A stretch of 12,953 nucleotides of DNA, taken from CAZFXZ01 sp964523165. Lineage in GTDB: Bacteria > Patescibacteriota > Patescibacteriia > JACRDY01. The stretch lies in NCBI GenBank assembly GCA_964523165.1, contig CAZFXZ010000019.1:1-12953 (forward strand), written 5' to 3'. How positions within the stretch are numbered: the first letter of the stretch is position 1; each line of letters begins with the position of its first letter. Made by a program: the position numbers and the translations under genes. Under the pieces are notes generated by a model. The model saw only the letters and a list, made by a program, of their open reading frames with translations, ran no database searches and was not told the origin of the DNA. Positions 7,695 to 12,953 of this stretch are shown piece after piece.

Positions 7695-8228
7695 GTTATG
7701 TTGTCATCCTAACAACCCCTCCTATATCCTCCCCCTTGTCAGGGGAGGAACTGTTACGACCCCTCGCTGACAAGGAATGGTTGGGGTGGGGGTTTGTTGT
7801 CATCCCGACCGAACCCCGAGCGAAGAGAGGGGGCAGTGGAGGGATCTTTCTCAATATGTCCAAACAACATCGTTATTGGGTCTACATACTATCCAGCTTT
7901 AGTAAGGTTATCTATATTGGTGTAACCAATTCTCTAGTTGCCAGAAAAAAACAACACCGGCAAGAATCACCATCAGGATTTTGTCAAAAATATAATTGTC
8001 ACCATTTAGTCTATTATGAAGAATATAGTGATATTTACCAAGCCATAGCTAGAGAAAAACAATTAAAACGTTGGCGACGAGATAAAAAAATCTCTTTAAT
8101 AGAAAAAAAGAATCCCAACTGGGATGATCTGATTTCATGCTAAACATAACCAAGATCCCTCGACTCCGCTTCGCTACGCTCGGGATGACAAAAGGACGGA
8201 TAAGTGGTCCATTGAGATGACAATAACA
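7695..8228. mobile_element. Nested inverted-repeat element carrying a GIY-YIG gene
   Basis: Outer inverted ends GTTATGTTGTCATCC (from 7695) match the complement of 8213-8228 with few changes. Inner ends are 7799-7848 (GTCATCCCGA to GGAGGGATCTT) and 8152-8189 (AAGATCCCTC to CGGGATGAC). Between the left ends is another palindrome with CCTTGTCAGGGG (7734-7745) facing CTGACAAGG (7767-7775). A further GTCATCCTGAG lies at 7679. No transposase is present; the only gene is the GIY-YIG nuclease. The repeats are seen directly; mobility is inferred. Confidence 0.65.
7856..8143 (+). CDS. Small GIY-YIG nuclease domain protein
   Basis: A 95-residue single-domain protein of the YhbQ/UPF0213-like GIY-YIG group. 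The two strand motifs are VYI (9-11) and YIG (20-22). The catalytic Arg and His follow at R30 and H34 (LVARKKQH), and the metal-binding Glu is E67 in AREKQLKRWRR. All key residues are present, so an active DNA endonuclease is plausible. The ATG at 7856 starts the conserved domain; 40 in-frame codons upstream translate the inverted repeat and are rejected. There is no Shine-Dalgarno site. Its placement inside inverted repeats suggests a mobile or homing-type nuclease rather than a core repair gene. Confidence 0.88.
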   Translation: MSKQHRYWVYILSSFSKVIYIGVTNSLVARKKQHRQESPSGFCQKYNCHHLVYYEEYSDIYQAIAREKQLKRWRRDKKISLIEKKNPNWDDLISC

Positions 8229-8285
8229 TCGCTAGGTAATTAAATGAGCAAATGATCATTATTATTTATCCTCTACTGAAATAAT

Positions 8286-10223
8286 CTATTGAACAACGTT
8301 GACGTCGGCCGGTGGCGGTAAATTGCCGTCCGGAGTTTCTGTCGTCGTCCCCTCGCCACTTTCCTCAACGACTGGCTCAGTTAATTTTTCTACCCCAACC
8401 AAACAAACGGCCTGCCACGGTCGATAAACACTGGTAAATTCTTGATCTTTAATTTGGCCGTCGGGATACGTGACCTTATAATCAAAACTGGCCGTGACTC
8501 CGGCATGAGCCTTTTCCGTACATTTTTGCTGACCAACCGGCAAATCCAACGTCTCTATATATTTAGTTGGCGCCGGGGCGATCGAACCCCATTTTTTTGG
8601 TGTGATATCATAAAAATTTTCACTCGACTGCTGACCAACGTAATATTTTTTGCGACCATCTTTGGTTCCCCAAAATTCAAAACGCAGATCATCACCGATA
8701 ATTTTGGTCACCAGCAAAATATAATGGCCTGTGTCATTAACAAATTTAAAATCGGGGGCCGGATCATAAATCGTGGCATCAGTACCGGCCGGAGCGTAAT
8801 AGCTAACTTGATAAGAATGATTGCGTCGAGCCGTGATTGGCAAGCCACTATCCAAAACACCGCGAAAGGTCGTGGTCCCGATCTGACACAAACCGCCACC
8901 ATACTCGGGTGTGGTCTTGTTGCCCTTGATGACCAGCTCTTGCAAATAGCCAGTCGAGCCATCGATCGTACCCAAAGCTTTGAGCAGGGAAAATTCTTCA
9001 CCCGGTTTGATCATTAGACCGTTTAAGGCGGCCGCGCCGGTAGCAATATTGTGACGACGGTTGGCCGGACTGCCGGCAAAGTTGGATTTACCCAGACCGA
9101 TGATTTCTTTGATGCCTAAATCATTGACATCGGCGGTCAAAATTTCCGGCTCGGTTGTAGTCACGACCAGCTCAACTGTGGTTTTTTGACCATCGATTAT
9201 TTCTTCTTCAAACTTCAATCGACTAGCCGAGACATCGACGACTTGACCGGACTGACTGCCGACAAATTCACTGACCCGACCATTTTTTATGGCAAACTTG
9301 GCATCTTGGGCCGGTCGCTCCACCGTCGGAGCGATAGTGGCCAAGACATAATCAGCAAACTTTTCTTGGTCTAGACCGATCGCTATTTTGTTGCCCAATC
9401 GTCTAAAGCCCAATAGGCCGGCTAAAGTCGATTTGTCCAAAGACCATTTTTGATCGGCAAAATAAATTTCCCACGGACCTCGAGCCAAAATACCAGCCAC
9501 CTCGTTTGGTGTCGCGCCAACTTCCTTGGCAAAAATTGTCGGCTCGTCGACAGTCAAAACAACAGTGATGGGACGATTTTCCAAATCGGCCAAATTACTT
9601 GATAGCTGTTGTAAAATTTCACCGTAGTTAAAAGACTGGCCGGACTTTTCGGCTTGAACCGACGTGCTGATTTGATCATCATCCAAAGACACTAGTAGTT
9701 TGGCGTTTTGGCCGGGGTTTTCATATTGAGACAAATTTTGTTCCAAAACTTCCTGAGTTTTGATTTTGTCTAATTGATAACTAGATAAGACGGTCCGACC
9801 AAACAACAAAGCTCGGAGTTGTTGCGTCAAACGTTTGCCAGTCAAGCCACTTCGACCGACCGACCAAGCTTTGGACAATGAAGCCTCAACATCAATATTG
9901 TACAAATCGTAAGCTACGTCCGGATCAGTTGGTGACGTCACGGCCGGATAAAGCGTCAGGCTGTGGTTTTGATAATTTATCAAAAAACCGTTGCGGTTGA
10001 TTTCCGCTGCTCGATCAGCAATCATTTGCCGAGCTTTGTCCGGTGTTTTGCCGCCCAAGGCCAAGGTACCCAGACTAACACCGGGATAAAATTCATCGGC
10101 GTAAGCGTATTGGTAGCCAATACTCAAACCGGTCATCAATAAAATTATGGCAATGACCGCACCGATAAAAATCAACGCCCAAGCCGGTAAAAAAGTCTCG
10201 GCCGTCGATAGAGGATCTTTCAT
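8286..10223 (-). CDS. VanW family membrane-anchored protein
   Basis: A 645-residue protein. A short cytoplasmic N terminus is followed by one membrane helix (about 14-36). Two regions resembling the YoaR-type peptidoglycan-binding domain follow (about 60-185 and 225-340). The VanW domain lies at about 383-515 with its conserved core YGGGLCQIGTTTF (441-453). A C-terminal domain (553-612) with paired cysteines (C568, C607) ends in a Pro/Glu/Thr-rich tail. The bulk should lie outside the cell membrane. VanW proteins occur in some vancomycin-resistance clusters, but the function of the domain is unknown and resistance should not be assumed; a cell-wall role is likely. The gene begins 10 nt after the hsp20 stop without a Shine-Dalgarno site and is probably co-transcribed. 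Confidence 0.92.
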   Translation of the reverse strand: MKDPLSTAETFLPAWALIFIGAVIAIILLMTGLSIGYQYAYADEFYPGVSLGTLALGGKTPDKARQMIADRAAEINRNGFLINYQNHSLTLYPAVTSPTDPDVAYDLYNIDVEASLSKAWSVGRSGLTGKRLTQQLRALLFGRTVLSSYQLDKIKTQEVLEQNLSQYENPGQNAKLLVSLDDDQISTSVQAEKSGQSFNYGEILQQLSSNLADLENRPITVVLTVDEPTIFAKEVGATPNEVAGILARGPWEIYFADQKWSLDKSTLAGLLGFRRLGNKIAIGLDQEKFADYVLATIAPTVERPAQDAKFAIKNGRVSEFVGSQSGQVVDVSASRLKFEEEIIDGQKTTVELVVTTTEPEILTADVNDLGIKEIIGLGKSNFAGSPANRRHNIATGAAALNGLMIKPGEEFSLLKALGTIDGSTGYLQELVIKGNKTTPEYGGGLCQIGTTTFRGVLDSGLPITARRNHSYQVSYYAPAGTDATIYDPAPDFKFVNDTGHYILLVTKIIGDDLRFEFWGTKDGRKKYYVGQQSSENFYDITPKKWGSIAPAPTKYIETLDLPVGQQKCTEKAHAGVTASFDYKVTYPDGQIKDQEFTSVYRPWQAVCLVGVEKLTEPVVEESGEGTTTETPDGNLPPPADVNVVQ

Positions 10224-10233
10224 AAAACAAAAA

Positions 10234-10659
10234 TTAGTCCTGGATTTTGACGGTCACGGTCCGTTCGGGATTGGCTTTGGGTAACGTGATGGTCAAAATA
10301 CCATTTTTATAAACGGCTTTTATTTTGTCGGCCAAAATTTCTTGAGGCAAAGCTACTGAGCGACTAAATTCACCCCAGTAACATTCTTGGCAAAAATAAT
10401 CATCTTGGGCTACCAGAGCCTGACGGCGACGCTGACCGCGAATCGTTAACATGTCATTGTTGATGGCAATATCCAAATCCTTGGGATCGATGCCGGCCAC
10501 GGCTGATTGGACGACAATATCTTTGGCCGTCTGATAAACGTCGACGGCCAATTGTCCTTCACCGACAAAACTGCTCGGCCGCGAGGCGGCTAGAGTGTCG
10601 AGATCATCATCGCTAAAACCATCGGAGCTCAAAAAAAATTGTCGCAAATCATTGTCCAT
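10234..10659 (-). CDS. Hsp20/alpha-crystallin small heat-shock protein
   Basis: A 141-residue ATP-independent chaperone. The alpha-crystallin domain spans about 36-128: LAVDVYQTAKDIVVQSAVAGIDPKDLDIAI-type beta strands, LTIRGQR (71-77), WGEFSRSVALP (95-105) and the conserved A-x-x-x-NGILTITLP (115-127). The terminal VTVKI (135-139) is an I-x-I-type motif used in oligomer assembly. A CxxC pair (C90, C93) in the loop is unusual and could bind metal or form a disulfide. I chose the ATG at 10659 because a perfect TATAAT ends 12 nt upstream; a longer frame to 10695 would run through the promoter. It is the first gene of a likely hsp20-vanW operon. Confidence 0.93.
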   Translation of the reverse strand: MDNDLRQFFLSSDGFSDDDLDTLAASRPSSFVGEGQLAVDVYQTAKDIVVQSAVAGIDPKDLDIAINNDMLTIRGQRRRQALVAQDDYFCQECYWGEFSRSVALPQEILADKIKAVYKNGILTITLPKANPERTVTVKIQD

Positions 10660-10671
10660 ATTTGTCTTGAT

Positions 10672-10677
10672 ATTATA
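10672..10677 (-). promoter_or_regulatory. -10 box of the hsp20-vanW operon
   Basis: Perfect TATAAT on the minus strand, 12 nt from the ATG. The -35 region at 17-bp spacing is poor (TTTTAT), so an activator, an A-rich upstream stretch or an alternative sigma factor may matter. The predicted mRNA leader is only ~5 nt. Confidence 0.55.
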
Positions 10678-10707
10678 TAGTATTTTTTTGATCAATAAAA
10701 GCCCGAC

Positions 10708-10735
10708 TTGCCAAAAATTGAGTTAATGTTAAGAT
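10708..10735 (+). promoter_or_regulatory. Possible promoter of the 142-residue gene
   Basis: TTGCCA (10708-10713), a 16-bp spacer and TAAGAT (10730-10735). Downstream, TTTCTT-AAC-AAGAAA forms a small hairpin whose right arm overlaps the weak AAGAAAGG ribosome site. Confidence 0.45.
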
Positions 10736-10773
10736 GCCCGCAGTTCATTTCTTAACAAGAAAGGCTAGACAAC

Positions 10774-11202
10774 ATGTGGGACCGACTCTTTGGCTTTCTG
10801 ACCAAAGCCGACAAAATCTGGTTGGCGATATTCACCTTGGAGATCAGCCTGTTTTGCAACGGCGTGTTGCCTGACGACACCAGCGGTATCGGTCGAGGTA
10901 TGGCCCTTTTGGTCACGGTGCTTTTCATCGCCTGGTCGACTTTCAATGTCGTCGACGGCACTGTCCGGAGAAAAATTGGTCTGGCGGTGGCCATCGCCAT
11001 AGTGACCGTAGTGATCGGTTTGGCAGTCATGACTAGTACTGCCGGGTTGTTGTGGGGACTGGAATACTGCTTGAGAGGGCCCGGCCCCATCAGTCCATTG
11101 TCAAATTTCATCAACGACCTGTTTTATTTTTGGGCCTTGGGTTGGGTCTGGCTACTCGCCCAACGTCCCGACGGCATCAAGAGGTTGTTTGATACCAAAT
11201 AA
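10774..11202 (+). CDS. Hypothetical four-helix membrane protein, 142 aa
   Basis: I do not recognise the family. Hydrophobic segments lie at about residues 15-31, 42-60, 67-89 and 112-130. A GPGPISP loop precedes the last helix and a basic end (RPDGIKRLF) follows it. A weak ribosome site (AAAGG, ~9 nt upstream) precedes the ATG. The gene ends in its own terminator overlapping the stop codon. In size, helix count and gene architecture it resembles the neighbour at 11291-11758 and the protein at 5713-6171, but I see no clear sequence similarity by eye. Confidence 0.75.
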   Translation: MWDRLFGFLTKADKIWLAIFTLEISLFCNGVLPDDTSGIGRGMALLVTVLFIAWSTFNVVDGTVRRKIGLAVAIAIVTVVIGLAVMTSTAGLLWGLEYCLRGPGPISPLSNFINDLFYFWALGWVWLLAQRPDGIKRLFDTK

Positions 11203-11229
11203 CGACTTCTCTCCTGAAGCCGTTTTTTT
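11202..11229 (+). terminator. Intrinsic terminator of the 142-residue gene
   Basis: ACGACTTC (11202-11209) pairs with GAAGCCGT (11216-11223, one mismatch), then T7. It begins on the last base of the stop codon. Confidence 0.82.
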
Positions 11230-11233
11230 ATTT

Positions 11234-11262
11234 TTGACAAAAAATTCAAAAAGATATTAGAT
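11234..11262 (+). promoter_or_regulatory. Possible promoter of the 155-residue gene
   Basis: Perfect TTGACA (11234-11239), a 17-bp A-rich spacer and a weak TTAGAT (11257-11262). It starts 5 bp past the preceding terminator. Confidence 0.5.
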
Positions 11263-11290
11263 AACAGCAGTTCGTTGATTGGAGGACCAA

Positions 11291-11758
11291 ATGATTAACG
11301 ATCTGACAAAGCGTCACGCCAACGCCCGACAAGCCATCTGGGCCAAATTTGACATCATCATGGCCATCACCACAACACTGATGATCGTCACGACATTGGA
11401 AACCAGATTTTTGCCGGGCGGCCTTTTCACCTTGGGTTTTGTGGCCGGCAGTTTGATCTGGGCCATCGGGCGCTACCAGTCTTTACTACAAAACGCCTGG
11501 CGACTGCGTCTGCACAATATCATATTGATCGTTCTTTTGACCATGATGGGCCTGACGATAACTTCGGCTTTTATCAGTCGTTGGCTGCTGCAAGTTTTTT
11601 GGGGCGTGGCCGATCCCTCGGCCGACATGATCATACGCGGCAGTAATTTGATCTCATCGGCCCTGACCGGCATCACCCTGCAGACCGTCGTGGTCACGCT
11701 CGAATTTCACCATCGCAAACATCAAACGTCTCAATCTGCGGAGTCGGCACAGTCCTAA
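11291..11758 (+). CDS. Hypothetical membrane protein, 155 aa
   Basis: I do not recognise the family. Hydrophobic segments lie at about residues 20-36, 42-60, 76-97 and 115-137. The N terminus is polar and basic, and the C-terminal tail is hydrophilic (HHRKHQTSQSAESAQS). I chose the ATG at 11291, 5 nt after GGAGG (11281-11285); four in-frame codons upstream overlap that site. Like the preceding gene it has its own promoter-like sequence and a terminator overlapping the stop, so the two are adjacent but probably separately transcribed. Confidence 0.77.
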   Translation: MINDLTKRHANARQAIWAKFDIIMAITTTLMIVTTLETRFLPGGLFTLGFVAGSLIWAIGRYQSLLQNAWRLRLHNIILIVLLTMMGLTITSAFISRWLLQVFWGVADPSADMIIRGSNLISSALTGITLQTVVVTLEFHHRKHQTSQSAESAQS

Positions 11759-11772
11759 ATGGGCTGTTTTTT
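11749..11772 (+). terminator. Intrinsic terminator of the 155-residue gene
   Basis: ACAGTCC (11749-11755) pairs with GGGCTGT (11761-11767, one G-T pair), then T6. The stop codon is in the loop. Confidence 0.78.
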
Positions 11773-11779
11773 ATAAAAC

Positions 11780-11806
11780 AAAAACCCCCGCCGTGGCGGG
11801 GGTTTT
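11780..11806. terminator. Bidirectional terminator
   Basis: Symmetric hairpin of AAAACCCCCG and CGGGGGTTTT with a six-base loop. On the minus strand it is followed by five Ts and more T-rich sequence, ending the RRM gene; on the plus strand by TTTT as a back-up for the preceding gene. Confidence 0.88.
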
Positions 11807-11824
11807 GAAACTGCTAATTTGAGG

Positions 11825-12097
11825 TTAGCGGCTAAATTCGCGACGAGGAGCTTGCGGGCGAGCTTCGTTGACAACGATAGCGCGACCATCAAGTTCTTTA
11901 CCGTTCAACATTTCGATAGCTTTTTGAGCTTCTTCATCCGTGGACATTTCCACGAAACCGAAACCCTTGGAGCGACCGGTCATCTTGTCGGTAATAACCG
12001 AAGCGGATTGAACCGTACCGGCTTGAGCAAAGAAATTGCGCAAGCTGTCATCGTTAGTGGCCCAAGCCAAGCTGCCGATGAAAAGTTTGTTTGCCAT
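11825..12097 (-). CDS. RRM-domain RNA-binding protein
   Basis: A 90-residue protein consisting of almost a single RNA recognition motif. RNP2 is LFIGSL (5-10) and RNP1 is KGFGFVEM (44-51), with the aromatic F47/F49 pair that stacks on RNA bases. The usual beta-alpha-beta-beta-alpha-beta layout is complete, followed by a short basic tail (RPQAPRREFSR) in place of the glycine-rich tail of cyanobacterial Rbp proteins. It likely binds single-stranded RNA as a chaperone or stress-related regulator. Its mRNA has a ~110-nt leader that can form a long hairpin up to the ribosome-binding region, which suggests control by folding, temperature or self-binding. Confidence 0.94.
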   Translation of the reverse strand: MANKLFIGSLAWATNDDSLRNFFAQAGTVQSASVITDKMTGRSKGFGFVEMSTDEEAQKAIEMLNGKELDGRAIVVNEARPQAPRREFSR

Positions 12098-12102
12098 AGT
12101 TC

Positions 12103-12191
12103 TTTTCTTACATGAGTGAATAATTGCGCAAGGCGACCTTTACTTATTTTCTACGTTAACCAATTATTTTATTCACTAGCCCGTAAGAAAA
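12103..12191 (-). promoter_or_regulatory. Foldable leader of the RRM gene
   Basis: In the minus-strand mRNA, TTTTCTTAC (12183-12191) can pair with GTAAGAAAA (12103-12111). AGTGAATAA...ATTG (12161-12177) can pair with CAATTATTCACT (12115-12126). These make a two-part stem of about 9 and 12 bp. The 3' arm covers the AAGAAAAG that would serve as ribosome site, 5 nt from the ATG. Confidence 0.6.
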
Positions 12192-12213
12192 AGTAACACT
12201 TGCTAACGAACAC

Positions 12214-12242
12214 ATGATAGCATGTTTAGATATTTATGTCAA
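12214..12242 (-). promoter_or_regulatory. Promoter of the RRM gene
   Basis: Minus-strand TTGACA (12237-12242), a 17-bp spacer and TATCAT (12214-12219). The predicted start is near 12207. Confidence 0.8.
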
Positions 12243-12259
12243 TCACAAACAGCGCTGGG

Positions 12260-12288
12260 TTGCTTATTTGAGCAAATAATGCTATTCT
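12260..12288 (+). promoter_or_regulatory. Promoter of typA
   Basis: TTGCTT (12260-12265), a 17-bp spacer and TATTCT (12283-12288). The ATG lies 13 nt past the -10 box, so the predicted leader is ~6 nt without a ribosome site. It is divergent from the RRM promoter, with 17 bp between the -35 boxes. Confidence 0.55.
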
Positions 12289-12301
12289 GGCGCAACTATC
12301 T

Positions 12302-12953
<652 letters not shown>

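Noticed and set aside
7736..7855. 40-codon N-terminal extension of the GIY-YIG protein
   Set aside because: It is a translation of the inverted repeats; the family domain starts at the ATG at 7856.
7582..8244. AGGTAATTAAA at both 7582-7592 and 8234-8244, a possible target duplication around the repeat element
   Set aside because: The first copy is part of the small RNA 3' end and the copies do not abut the inverted ends, so chance is more likely.
8442..9017. 191-codon frame on the plus strand opposite vanW
   Set aside because: It is antisense to the conserved VanW core and shows no recognisable domain.

Overview
The window looks like chromosomal DNA from a small-genome bacterium, most plausibly of the Candidate Phyla Radiation (Patescibacteria). 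This is an inference. It rests on a 23S rRNA gene with no 16S in front of it, several genes without Shine-Dalgarno sites whose -10 boxes sit 10-13 nt before the ATG, a VanW/Gmad2/RRM gene set typical of that group, and a GIY-YIG gene inside palindromic repeats. The genetic code appears standard (TAA, TAG and TGA all end genes), and no CRISPR array was seen.

Layout. Positions 1-2244 are the 5' three-quarters of a 23S rRNA gene on the minus strand, cut by the window edge, with two large helix expansions in domain I. Positions 2245-2803 form a dense regulatory region. It holds the 23S leader, a promoter (P2) overlapped by an imperfect palindrome, a terminator, a possible ~135-nt RNA with its own promoter (P1), a 62-bp almost perfect palindrome, and a divergent promoter. 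That divergent promoter drives the most notable gene, a 413-residue fusion of a ten-helix EamA/DMT transporter and a riboflavin kinase domain (2804-4045). A membrane-anchored Gmad2 protein follows 5 nt later.

Positions 4516-7345 are a minus-strand block: tRNA-Leu(UAG), pyrF, a small four-helix membrane protein, pyrE and a 97-residue unknown. The coding genes have good Shine-Dalgarno sites and most end in their own intrinsic terminator. PyrE and PyrF together convert orotate to UMP. Positions 7402-7615 encode a strongly predicted structured small RNA (6S-like candidate). Positions 7695-8228 are a nested inverted-repeat element carrying a 95-residue GIY-YIG nuclease.

Positions 8286-10659 are a minus-strand hsp20-vanW pair (small heat-shock protein, then a membrane-anchored VanW/peptidoglycan-binding protein). 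Positions 10774-11758 hold two further small membrane proteins of unknown function on the plus strand. At the right end, an RRM RNA-binding protein gene (minus) with a long foldable leader is divergent from typA/bipA (plus), which runs off the window.

Taken together, the window mixes translation functions (23S, tRNA, TypA, RRM protein), nucleotide and cofactor acquisition (PyrE, PyrF, the putative flavin importer-kinase) and envelope proteins (VanW, Gmad2, small membrane proteins). The main candidate novelty is the transporter-riboflavin kinase fusion, which suggests uptake of riboflavin coupled to trapping as FMN.
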